Assembly: GCA_030625695.1 (NCBI GenBank)
Contig: DAOUQK010000105.1
Coordinates: 1-10,315, forward strand
Origin: Paracoccaceae bacterium
Lineage (GTDB): Bacteria > Pseudomonadota > Alphaproteobacteria > Rhodobacterales > Rhodobacteraceae
DNA: 10,315 nucleotides
Direction: 5' to 3'
Below are positions 1-5,532 of the stretch, piece by piece; the first letter of the stretch is position 1; the number at the start of each line of letters is the position of its first letter. Under the pieces are notes generated by a model. The model was not told where the DNA came from. It did no database searches and was given only the letters and a program-made list of their open reading frames with translations. Made by a program: the position numbers and the translations under genes.

Positions 1-642
1 CTCAGCCAGCCGTTCCGTGTATTTAATCGACAAATATTGGGAACCGCGATCCGAATGGTGGACGAGTTTGTCTTGCGCTGGCCTGCGTTGATGAATGGCC
101 TGCTCCAAGGCGTCCAGAACAAACCCCGCACTGGCTGTGCGGCTCGCGCGCCAACCGACGATCCGGCGCGCAAATACGTCGATGACGAAGGCGACATAGA
201 CGAACCCCTGCCATGTAGCGACATACGTGAAGTCGCTGACCCAAAGTACGTTTGGCGCAGGCGCATGGAACTGGCGGTTCACCCGATCCAACGGGCAAGG
301 TAGCGCCTTGTCAGGTATTGTCGTTCTGGGTTTCTTGCCGCGAATAACGCCTTCAATGCCAATGTCCTTCATCAGCCTGGCAACTGTGCATCGCGCAATA
401 TCGAAGCCCTCTCGTCGCATCTGGTGCCAGACCTTTCGCACGCCGTAGACACTGAGGTTTTGCTCAAAGACCCGCTCAATCTCGGGCTTAAGTTCTGCAT
501 CTCGCTTCGCCCGGTCCGACAGGCGTGATGGATCAGCACGTTTGATCTGGTGATCATAGAATGTTGCAGGGGCAATCGGCAGCACGCGGCAGATTGGCTC
601 GACCCCGTGATCGGTGCGATTATCCTCGATAAACCGGATCAT
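1..642 (-). CDS. IS3-family transposase OrfB (catalytic part), incomplete at the window edge
   Basis: This is the catalytic integrase-like (rve) part of an IS3 transposase. About 214 residues are visible out of the roughly 280-300 usual for OrfB. Motifs on the minus strand are the first catalytic Asp in WVSDFTYVATW (codon 232-234) and the second in HHSDRGSQY (codon 49-51), 61 residues apart as in the family. The final Glu, expected about 35 residues on, lies outside the window. OrfB is in the -1 frame relative to orfA, which fits production of an OrfAB fusion by programmed -1 frameshifting. Alternatively the ATG at 642 (MIRFIEDNR) overlaps the orfA stop as ATGA and could allow coupled initiation. 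I see no classic A6G slippery run, so the slip site is undetermined. The frame is open throughout the visible part. Confidence 0.88.
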   Translation of the reverse strand, partial: MIRFIEDNRTDHGVEPICRVLPIAPATFYDHQIKRADPSRLSDRAKRDAELKPEIERVFEQNLSVYGVRKVWHQMRREGFDIARCTVARLMKDIGIEGVIRGKKPRTTIPDKALPCPLDRVNRQFHAPAPNVLWVSDFTYVATWQGFVYVAFVIDVFARRIVGWRASRTASAGFVLDALEQAIHQRRPAQDKLVHHSDRGSQYLSIKYTERLAE

Positions 643-965
643 CGTTTGAATGGGCGGTCGAGCTCCGCCTGCGCAAAATATGCAGATGCCTTGCGAAGTA
701 TCTCGTTTGCCTGCTTCAATTCGCGGACCTCACGTTCCAGAGCCTTCATCTTCTCGGCCGTCTCGGTCGGGATGCCGCCGCGTCGGCCGCTGTCTACCTC
801 GGCTTTCTTGACCCACTCATTCAGCGTTTGTGGTGCGCAGCCGATCTTCGCAGAAATCGACAGGATCGCAGACCACCTGCTTTCATGCTGGTCTTCGTTG
901 CTCAAAACCATCCGTACAGCACGTTCGTGAACTTCTGGGGAATACTTGTTCGTTGTTTTGCTCAT
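639..965 (-). CDS. IS3-family transposase OrfA (helix-turn-helix, 108 aa)
   Basis: OrfA is the DNA-binding half of an IS3 transposase. It recognises the terminal repeats and is the N-terminal part of the OrfAB fusion. The start MSKTTNKYSPEVHERAVRMV and the central IGCAPQTLNEWVKKAE form the HTH_Tnp_1-type domain (about residues 8-55). The C-terminal part (about 70-100, KALEREVRELKQANEILRKA) is a leucine-zipper-like coiled coil, as in other IS3 OrfA proteins. The ATG at 965 has GGATGGAG about five bases upstream. At about 108 residues the length is normal for the family. Its stop overlaps the first ATG of orfB. It appears intact. Confidence 0.92.
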   Translation of the reverse strand: MSKTTNKYSPEVHERAVRMVLSNEDQHESRWSAILSISAKIGCAPQTLNEWVKKAEVDSGRRGGIPTETAEKMKALEREVRELKQANEILRKASAYFAQAELDRPFKR

Positions 966-989
966 GATGCTCCATCCTACTCAGGTGTT

Positions 990-1018
990 GGAGCCTCCGG
1001 CAAACCCGGAACGGTTCA
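990..1018 (-). repeat. Terminal inverted repeat (orfA side) of the IS3-family element
   Basis: Read on the minus strand from 1018, the sequence begins TGAACCGTTCCGGG and continues GTTTGCCGGAGGC, which resembles the ends of IS3 elements of this type. The outermost bases TGA fuse to the interrupted IS66 tnpB reading frame and provide its stop codon. The partner repeat is outside the window. Confidence 0.75.
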
Positions 1019-1198
1019 ATCCCACCATCTGATCTTGATCAGATCGCCCCGCCGACCGCGGAAGACGAACATGTGGCCCGCAAACGGGTCCTGCTTCAGC
1101 GTCTGCTCAGCTTGGGCTGCCAGCGTCGTGAACCCACGCCGCATGTCGGTCACACCCGCCGCAAGCCACACCCGCGTATTAACCGGAACCGGGATCAT
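1016..1198 (-). pseudogene. IS66-family TnpB (IS66 Orf2), truncated by the IS3 insertion
   Basis: The start MIPVPVNTRVWLAAGVTDMR and the later stretch HMFVFRGRRGDLIKIRWWD are diagnostic of the IS66 Orf2/TnpB family, normally about 115 residues. Only 60 residues remain. The codons for RWWD end at 1019, and the next three bases are TGA from the IS3 tip, so the truncation point coincides exactly with the IS3 end. The start overlaps the tnpA stop as ATGA, the usual translational coupling in IS66. TnpB is needed together with TnpA and TnpC for IS66 transposition, so this copy should be inactive. The missing 3' half of tnpB and the tnpC transposase should lie beyond the left edge, on the far side of the IS3 element. 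Confidence 0.9.
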
Positions 1199-1584
1199 AC
1201 CGACAGCCCCCGGATCAGCCGCGCCAGCGCCTCGGGGTCGTAGCCACCGATGATCCGCAAGCGGTGACCGCCTGCGATATCAATCTCAATCGCGCTTTGT
1301 GCGGACTGGGATTCGAGAGTTGGAGCCGGATCATCCTTCGGGGTGTGATCAATAATCTCAACGGGCAGGAAACAGGGCGTCTCAACCGTTAATTCCTCAA
1401 CCGCGTCAGGATCAGGTGCATACCGGGGATCACGCAACCACTTAAAGATCATGTTTGCGTTCATCGCATAGCGACGAGCAACCTGCGCCACCGAAACACC
1501 CGTTGCTGTCGTCTGAAAACAGATCGACCGCTTCTCTTCATCCGTCCAAAGTCGCTTCGTTCGACGCGCCATTCTCTGCCCCAT
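1195..1584 (-). CDS. IS66-family TnpA (IS66 Orf1), HTH DNA-binding protein
   Basis: This is the first IS66 gene, encoding a small helix-turn-helix accessory protein needed for transposition. The core RRTKRLWTDEEKRSICFQTT followed by VSVAQVARRYAMNANMIFKW (about residues 28-52) is the Tn8/IS66-type HTH. The C-terminal part, around IEIDIAGGHRLRIIGGYDPE, is also typical of the family, and the length of about 125-129 residues is normal. Two starts are possible: the ATG at 1584, which lies in the arm of a perfect hairpin, or Met5 at 1572 (MARRTKRL), preceded by GGGGCAGAGA. Family comparison favours the second. The stop overlaps the tnpB start. The gene looks intact, but its partners are broken. Confidence 0.88.
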   Translation of the reverse strand: MGQRMARRTKRLWTDEEKRSICFQTTATGVSVAQVARRYAMNANMIFKWLRDPRYAPDPDAVEELTVETPCFLPVEIIDHTPKDDPAPTLESQSAQSAIEIDIAGGHRLRIIGGYDPEALARLIRGLSV

Positions 1585-1612
1585 AGTGTCCGCTATCCAA
1601 AGCGGACACTAT
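1583..1612 (-). promoter_or_regulatory. Perfect 11-bp stem-loop over the tnpA translation start
   Basis: ATAGTGTCCGC (1583-1593) and GCGGACACTAT (1602-1612) are exact reverse complements separated by an 8-base loop. The ATG at 1584-1582 sits at the edge of the stem. In an mRNA that starts upstream, the hairpin would fold across the first start codon and lie just before the second. Blocking read-through translation from outside promoters by a 5' hairpin is known for elements such as IS10 and IS50. That it does so here is inference. Confidence 0.5.
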
Positions 1613-1630
1613 CGATCACTCTCTAAGAGC

Positions 1631-1657
1631 GGCAGAGCAGTGAGACCGGACGCTTAC
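1631..1657 (-). repeat. Left terminal inverted repeat of the IS66-family element
   Basis: Read on the minus strand from 1657, the sequence begins GTAAGCGTCCGGTCTCAC and continues TGCTCTGCC. GTAAGCG is the typical IS66-family tip. It is followed at about 75 bases by tnpA, the normal distance. Confidence 0.75.
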
Positions 1658-1890
1658 AGGAGAAGAGAGACCTGTGGATCAAAGGGAGTCAGCCCGCCGA
1701 TCTCTAGATCCTCATTGCCGGTGTTGAGCAGGGCTCGCAGCCGGGTGCCACGGTCGTCAAAGGTGGCCTGCCTGCCGAACGCATCTTGGCCACGCTCGCC
1801 GGTCAGAGCCGAGGGCTTGGTCTTCAGTTCCAATATCTCCGAATGCAGGACGAAGGCATCCTGATACCGAAAGGGGCTGCGTTTTGTCAT
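1654..1890 (-). pseudogene. Short ORF interrupted by IS66; starts like an IS6-family transposase, remainder unrecognised
   Basis: The ORF starts MTKRSPFRY, which resembles the N-terminus of alphaproteobacterial IS6-family transposases, and begins about 68 bases inside a possible IS6-type end at 1958. That start-to-tip spacing is normal for IS6. After residue 9 the similarity stops: the rest (QDAFVLHSEILELKTKPSA and onward to LEIGGLTPFDPQ) is not IS6 transposase and I do not recognise it. The frame ends where the IS66 tip GTAAGCG supplies the TAA stop, so the gene it came from was cut by the IS66 insertion. I read it as a chimeric remnant produced by deletion plus IS66 insertion. There is no good ribosome-binding site. 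The coding status of the unrecognised part is uncertain; the plus strand is also open here. Confidence 0.35.
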
Positions 1891-1939
1891 CTGCCGACGC
1901 TAAATGAGCACCCTTCCCACCTCAAGTAATTTTCCTCTG

Positions 1940-1958
1940 ACACCGCCCTGACAGTGCC
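1940..1958 (-). repeat. Possible IS6-family terminal repeat
   Basis: Read on the minus strand from 1958, the sequence is GGCACTGTCAGGGCGGTGT. IS6-family ends begin GGCACTGT or GGCTCTGT. Its position just outside the IS6-like N-terminal stub supports the reading. No second end is visible in the window, and no duplicated flank was found. Confidence 0.35.
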
Positions 1959-2013
1959 AATCTTGCGCATTCAATCGCAATATCCCGTTTTCACTAAGGC
2001 CGTCGAGTTAATG

Positions 2014-3642
2014 TTACAGGGCCATCCCAACAGCGGATTCTGGTGACCCTTTCCCCTCACGCTCGGGTACTGCGGTCATGGTTGCCTCGGTCAAAAGAAG
2101 AACGCTGGCCACGGACACGGCATTCTCGAGTGCGACGCGCACAACTTTCGTCGGATCGACAATGCCGACGTCGACCAGATCTGCATAGGTGTTCTTTGCG
2201 GCGTCGTATCCGAAATTCCCCTTGCTATCCAAACTTCGGGCGACAACTACACCATCATCAACTCCGGAATTTTTGGCAATCTGGCGCATCGGTGCGGCAA
2301 GGGCGCGCCGGAGGATTTGAAGGCCGGTCCGTTCGTCCCCCTCTACACCATCCTCTAGTTTTTCGATGAACTTTGTGCATCGGAGAAGCGCCAGGCCACC
2401 ACCGGGAACAATCCCTTCTGCGACGGCGGCTTTGGTAGCGTTAATGGCATCATCAAGCGCTTCTTTTTTTCTTTTCATTTCGGCTTCTGTGGGCGCTCCG
2501 ACACGGATGACAGCGACGCCACCCGATAGTTTTGCGGCCCGTTCCTCAAGTTTTTCACGGTCGTAGTCGCTGGTCGATTTGTCAATCAAAGTCCGAATTT
2601 GTTCGATCCTTGCTTCAATCGACGACGCATCGGCGACACCACCAACAATTGTGGTACTGTCGCCGTCACACACAACCCGGCTGGCACGACCAAGTTGCGA
2701 AAGTTGTACTTTTTCGAGCGTTAGCCCAACTTCATCAGATACCAGACTGCCTCCGACCAGTATCGCGATATCCTCTAGTATAGCCTTGCGGCGATCCCCG
2801 AACCCTGGCGCTTTCACCGCGACATTTCGGAGCACCCCACGCATCTGGTTGACCACCAGAGTGGCAAGAGCTTCTCCGTCGACGTCCTCAGCGACGATGA
2901 GAAGCGAATTTCCACTTTTCACGATCTGTTCCAATAATGGAACAAGGTCACTCATTGTGGTAATCTTCCGGTCGCACAGAAGAATAAAGGGTTCCTCCAG
3001 AACGGCCTCCATCTTAGCCGGATCAGTCGTAAAATATGGCGAGATATAACCTCGGTCAAACTGCATGCCTTCAACGATATCCAGTACCGTTTCGGTTGTT
3101 TTTGACTCCTCGACAGTTATTACGCCGTCATTTCCGACCTTCTCCATCGCATCAGCAACTAACTCACCTATAACCGCATTGTTATGAGCGGAAAGGGCGG
3201 CGACCTGTGCTTTTTCCAATTTGGTTTCAACCGGTTTGGACAAATCCTTCAGATTCTCTACGGCAGCGTTCAGTCCTTTTTCGAGGCCGCGTTTTATTTC
3301 AACTGCGCTGGCACCGGCCACAACATTTCGGGTGCCGTCGGCAAAGATCGCATGTGCAAGGATCGTTGAAGTGCTGGTCCCGTCTCCGACGGCGTCACCG
3401 GTTGTTTCTGCGGCTTGCCTTAACATGCGTGCACCGAGATTTTCTTCAGGGTCCTTGAGTTCAACCTCCTTAGCGATAGTCACGCCATCATCGCAGACGA
3501 TCGGCGAGCCCCATTGCTTCTCAATAAGTACGGATTTTGAACGAGGTCCCAGCGTCACACGAACTGCATCAGCCAGCGCGGTTGTTCCGCGCAAAATCTT
3601 CTGCCGGGCTTCCGATCGGAACATAATATTTTTGTAGGGCAT
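2014..3642 (-). CDS. groEL: GroEL-type 60 kDa chaperonin, divergent orphan paralogue (542 aa)
   Basis: Cytoplasmic type I chaperonin, an ATP-driven folding cage. I chose the ATG at 3642 (MPYKNIMFRSEARQK) because it aligns without gaps to E. coli numbering: GDGTST has Asp at 87, the catalytic Asp is D398 (EALDDAI), GGG is at 414-416, and the apical substrate-binding residues Y199, Y203 and F204 (GYISPYF) are present. Upstream in-frame ATGs at 3711 and 3699 would add residues with no chaperonin counterpart. The ribosome-binding site is weak. The C-terminus ends PEREGKGSPESAVGMAL and lacks the GGM-repeat tail typical of housekeeping GroEL. No groES lies on either side and no CIRCE element (TTAGCACTC-N9-GAGTGCTAA) is visible upstream. 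It is therefore probably a secondary, specialised copy that uses GroES from elsewhere. All key residues are intact, so I expect a functional protein. Confidence 0.95.
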   Translation of the reverse strand: MPYKNIMFRSEARQKILRGTTALADAVRVTLGPRSKSVLIEKQWGSPIVCDDGVTIAKEVELKDPEENLGARMLRQAAETTGDAVGDGTSTSTILAHAIFADGTRNVVAGASAVEIKRGLEKGLNAAVENLKDLSKPVETKLEKAQVAALSAHNNAVIGELVADAMEKVGNDGVITVEESKTTETVLDIVEGMQFDRGYISPYFTTDPAKMEAVLEEPFILLCDRKITTMSDLVPLLEQIVKSGNSLLIVAEDVDGEALATLVVNQMRGVLRNVAVKAPGFGDRRKAILEDIAILVGGSLVSDEVGLTLEKVQLSQLGRASRVVCDGDSTTIVGGVADASSIEARIEQIRTLIDKSTSDYDREKLEERAAKLSGGVAVIRVGAPTEAEMKRKKEALDDAINATKAAVAEGIVPGGGLALLRCTKFIEKLEDGVEGDERTGLQILRRALAAPMRQIAKNSGVDDGVVVARSLDSKGNFGYDAAKNTYADLVDVGIVDPTKVVRVALENAVSVASVLLLTEATMTAVPEREGKGSPESAVGMAL

Positions 3643-3967
3643 AAATCTGATCCAGTTTATCTTTCCACGGTCTTGTGTTGCGGAGTTGAAGGTCACCATC
3701 TGACCCCACACAAATTTCTACGGGGCATCAAACGAGAAATGCTCTGTCATCCCTTGCGTGGCCCCCTTTCCGGAATTGAAGCGGATTTCCAATTTGCCTG
3801 GGTTATTGGACCCCCTTTGCCGACATTGTCAGAGCAATAACTTCGCACCGGCGGCCTTCAGTCCCTGCTTGTTCGCTTTGGGTATATTTCCTCTATTTGC
3901 TTAGCGTTAGCCCGCAGCTCACAAAGTAGACAGCCGGAATTCCTCGTTCAAAGCTTAGCAGATCGAC
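3643..3967. other. Gene-free stretch upstream of groEL with a spaced C5T3 repeat
   Basis: No convincing gene is present. It holds two similar blocks, CCCCCTTTCCGGAATTG (3762-3778) and CCCCCTTTGCCGACATTG (3811-3828), 49 bases apart in the same orientation. Repeats of this kind occur near the ends of some insertion sequences (IS21 type, for example), so this may be a decayed element end. The groEL promoter must lie here or further upstream. No CIRCE and no clear heat-shock sigma-factor promoter could be recognised by eye. Confidence 0.4.
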
Positions 3968-4072
3968 TTAATCTGACAATGCCTGCTTGCGCCGTTTCAG
4001 ATAAATCCCGCGCCGACGCGTGATCTCTGCGAGTTGTGTTTTCGCCAGATGTTCTAGGTCATCCTTGGAAAG
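3968..4072 (-). pseudogene. 3' fragment of an unrecognised gene joined out of frame to the pcm stub
   Basis: In the frame one step off the pcm stub, about 34 residues reading LSKDDLEHLAKTQLAEITRR and ending KRRKQALSD look like a genuine charged, helical C-terminus. They have no start codon or ribosome-binding site of their own. They overlap the last bases of the pcm stub, so a deletion junction most likely lies around 4055-4075. I do not recognise the parent gene. An alternative is that the stretch is fortuitously open. Confidence 0.3.
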
Positions 4073-4182
4073 GCCTCGCGCGACACATGGCCCATGGCCT
4101 CCAGAACACCCGGGGCGTGTACCCCGCGCGCCCTGATCTGATGCTCGACCATCTCTCTGCGGCGATCGTGAAACTTGTCCAT
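4054..4182 (-). pseudogene. pcm: 5' stub of protein-L-isoaspartate O-methyltransferase
   Basis: The 42 residues MDKFHDRRREMVEHQIRARG, then VHAPGVLEAMGHVSREAFP, match the start of Pcm (pattern RRxxMVExQIxxRGxxxPxVLxAMxxVPREAF). Pcm transfers methyl groups from S-adenosylmethionine to damaged isoaspartyl residues, repairing aged or stressed proteins. The family is about 210-220 residues long, so only the first fifth remains. The SAM-binding domain (VLEIGTGSGY region) is absent. The homology breaks right after REAFP, and the frame stops at TAG. The start carries an excellent ribosome-binding site, AAGGAG six bases before the ATG, showing that this was once an expressed gene and that its control region survives. 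Function is surely lost. Confidence 0.75.
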
Positions 4183-4276
4183 AACACTCCTTCCCTGACC
4201 TTTCTTTCAACCGAAAATCATAACAGAAAAGCTGAGGCCGCACATTGACGGCGATCGATCTGCCTGTGCAGGACCG

Positions 4277-4516
4277 TCAGCCTTCGGACGGCATCTCCGA
4301 AGGCGGTGCCGGGGGTACTTCGCCGGGTGACTGCGGTGCTTCGAGTGGTGCTTCGGGCGGCGTCTCGCCGGGCGGTTCCGGAGTCTCCTGCGGCGGCGCG
4401 GGCGGCGTTTCCTTTGGCGGTGTCACTGGTTCTTCCGGCGGCAGCGCTTCGGGCGGTTCTCCGTCGACCGTCAGAATTCCGTCCGTTATCTTCTCGATCT
4501 CGGTCCGTATCGGCAT
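4277..4516 (-). CDS. Small proline-rich acidic protein of unknown function (79 aa)
   Basis: I do not recognise a named family. Residues 1-19 (MPIRTEIEKITDGILTVDG) look like a short folded or helical head. Residues 20-79 are a low-complexity tail of Pro, Glu, Thr, Ala and Ser with loosely repeated ETPP, PPExP and PPAPP units (for instance KETPPAPPQETPEPPGETPP). No signal peptide or membrane segment is seen, so it is probably cytoplasmic with a disordered tail. It is judged real because GAGGAGGAGGG lies just upstream of the ATG with good spacing, and because a near-consensus FNR box and -10 lie at promoter distance. The opposite strand is open as a Gly/Ser-rich frame, but that is the complement of the proline codons and has no ribosome-binding site. 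Confidence 0.7.
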   Translation of the reverse strand: MPIRTEIEKITDGILTVDGEPPEALPPEEPVTPPKETPPAPPQETPEPPGETPPEAPLEAPQSPGEVPPAPPSEMPSEG

Positions 4517-4566
4517 GACTTGCCCTCCTCCTCAACGATCCGTCCCCGCAGGCCGGTCCATCCCCG

Positions 4567-4609
4567 ACCATACGCCGCCGCCGTGACAGTGCGCATTAAT
4601 CCCGATCAA
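4567..4609 (-). promoter_or_regulatory. Putative FNR/FnrL-dependent promoter of the proline-rich gene
   Basis: On the minus strand TTGATCGGGATTAA (4609-4596) matches the FNR consensus TTGAT-N4-ATCAA at nine of ten conserved positions. A possible -10, TATGGT, lies at 4572-4567. A transcript starting near 4560-4561 would place the box centre (4602.5) at about -41.5 to -42.5, the class II activator position, leaving about 45 bases of leader before the ATG at 4516. The box overlaps the stop codon of the degraded gene upstream. Sequence and spacing are seen; regulation is inferred. Confidence 0.55.
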
Positions 4610-4860
4610 TCGGCCTCTTGCCTGATCTCGTCGAAATCCTTCGCCAGCCCTGCGCGCACCAGCGCCGCCACGAGGTGGGGAAAATCCTTTTGTGAGACAA
4701 GGGCGGCCAGCCCGTCGGGCGTCTCGGGCAGGCCGAGCTTTGTTGCCGTTTCGAGCGTCTTTCGGTCGGCAAAGGGGTAAAGTTCGTCCCAGACGAGTTG
4801 CACCTCGCGCAGGAAGATGTCGGCACCCAAATTGCCGATCCCCTTGAACGGTGCTGTCAT
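4606..4860 (-). pseudogene. 3' half of a HhH/endonuclease III-like protein gene
   Basis: The 84 residues FKGIGNLGADIFLREVQLVW, ELYPFADRKTLETATKLGLP and FPHLVAALVRAGL resemble the C-terminal half of small endonuclease III-like helix-hairpin-helix proteins. KGIGNLGADIFLRE corresponds to the PGIGxxxAxxL hairpin and following helix. The N-terminal half, including the first helices of the glycosylase fold, is absent: the frame meets a TGA six bases before the ATG at 4860, and no homologous sequence precedes it. The ATG has no ribosome-binding site. I read it as the remnant of a gene whose 5' part was deleted. A role in base-excision repair is known for the fold, but this fragment should be inactive. 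The identification is from remembered family patterns only. Confidence 0.55.
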
Positions 4861-5386
4861 GTGTGGTCAGTATATGGGCCGCGCCTGATTGCAACGGTCT
4901 GTTTGGGTCTGGTTCGGTGATCACGATTGCTGACGTATATCCGGCTTCTTTGAGCGGCCCGATAGATCGTCGCCGCGAGCCCCGATGGATTTCCGCGCGC
5001 TTCTTCCTCATTGCTCCGAAGACATCGGTTTTGCCGTGCCAATCCACACATCAGGTTTAAGAAGCGGTTGGGGTGATCCCTTTTCCATCTCCTGGCAGTT
5101 TGTTGCAGTTTCTCTGGCGACCTCCTCCGCTTCGTCTATTTCTGCCTGGCGCTTAGGCTGCTGTGACCGACTGACCAGGCCGATAGGCTTCTCCGCTCGA
5201 TAAGACAGCCCAGACAATCCTCGCATTCTTACTGGCTATCGCAACGACGACGACGTTCGGGTGTCATCCGGCTGCTCCGGTTGGATGTTGGTGGTTCTTC
5301 ATCATCTTGTACATCTGTTCTGTCGCGCTCCCGGGGGCGCATTCAGGGCGTATTTTCGATACTGACACGCTAGTGGCGCGCGCCCC
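4861..5386. other. Gene-poor, apparently decayed stretch
   Basis: Several short frames are open on the minus strand (for example 5008-5226, MRGLSGLSYRAEKPIGLVSR and onward; and 4857-5051) but none has a good ribosome-binding site or a recognisable family. They switch frame relative to each other, as expected in degraded coding sequence. It may hold the remains of one or two genes lost along with the 5' half of the endonuclease III-like gene. No RNA gene is visible. Confidence 0.5.
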
Positions 5387-5441
5387 TTGATCGCAATCAA
5401 TACTTTTGGCGGTTCTTTGCACTTGTTTGACCCATGATAAT
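5387..5441 (+). promoter_or_regulatory. Perfect FNR/FnrL palindrome and possible -10 upstream of the CBS gene
   Basis: TTGATCGCAATCAA (5387-5400) is an exact match to TTGAT-N4-ATCAA, the FNR/FnrL/FixK operator. It lies about 130 bases before the CBS gene start. The best -10 is GATAAT at 5436-5441, which would place the box near -54, between the class II and class I positions. The true start site is therefore uncertain. No gene in the other orientation looks like a better target. Confidence 0.6.
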
Positions 5442-5532
5442 GACAACTGATTGGACAAGATGAGAATATGCGAGGCAAAGCCGTGTTTTCGAATTCCGTC
5501 AGCGGGACTGCGGCGAGGTAGTGGAGGATGAA

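Larger units (their letters stand above)
1..1018 (-). mobile_element. IS3-family insertion sequence, one end complete, other end outside window
   Basis: This is an orfA/orfB pair in overlapping frames, the standard IS3 layout, and it ends on the right in a typical terminal sequence. Read on the minus strand, the tip starts TGAACCGTTCCGGG and lies about 50 bases before the orfA start. The distal part of orfB and the second terminal repeat lie beyond base 1. The element sits inside tnpB of an IS66-family element: IS66 coding sequence begins immediately at base 1019. IS3 elements make 3-4 bp target duplications, but the second flank is not in the window, so none could be checked. Confidence 0.9.
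1019..1657 (-). mobile_element. IS66-family element, 5' portion (tnpA plus partial tnpB), interrupted by IS3
   Basis: The fragment runs from the left terminal repeat (GTAAGCGTCCGGTCTCAC read on the minus strand from 1657) through tnpA and half of tnpB. The GTAAGCG tip and the tnpA-tnpB order with an ATGA overlap are standard for IS66. The element ends abruptly at 1019 at the IS3 boundary. IS66 makes 8-bp target duplications; the eight bases next to the tip here are AGGAGAAG (1658-1665), to be compared with the flank of the other end, which is not in the window. Confidence 0.88.

Noticed and set aside
3643..3967. Search for CIRCE, a heat-shock promoter or groES upstream of groEL
   Set aside because: No TTAGCACTC-N9-GAGTGCTAA, no clear CTTGAA/CCCCAT pair and no groES-like frame was found.
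4245..4586. Open Gly/Ser-rich frame on the plus strand (113 codons)
   Set aside because: It is the complement of the proline-rich gene. It has no ribosome-binding site, and the minus frame has both a strong one and a promoter-like upstream region.
4532..5047. 171-codon minus-strand frame over the endonuclease III-like fragment
   Set aside because: It is Arg/Gly-rich as expected for an off-frame reading, overlaps the recognisable fragment in another frame, and has no family resemblance.
5008..5226. 72-codon minus-strand ORF (MRGLSGLSYRAEKP and onward)
   Set aside because: Weak ribosome-binding site and no recognisable family. It could be a remnant but cannot be supported as a gene.
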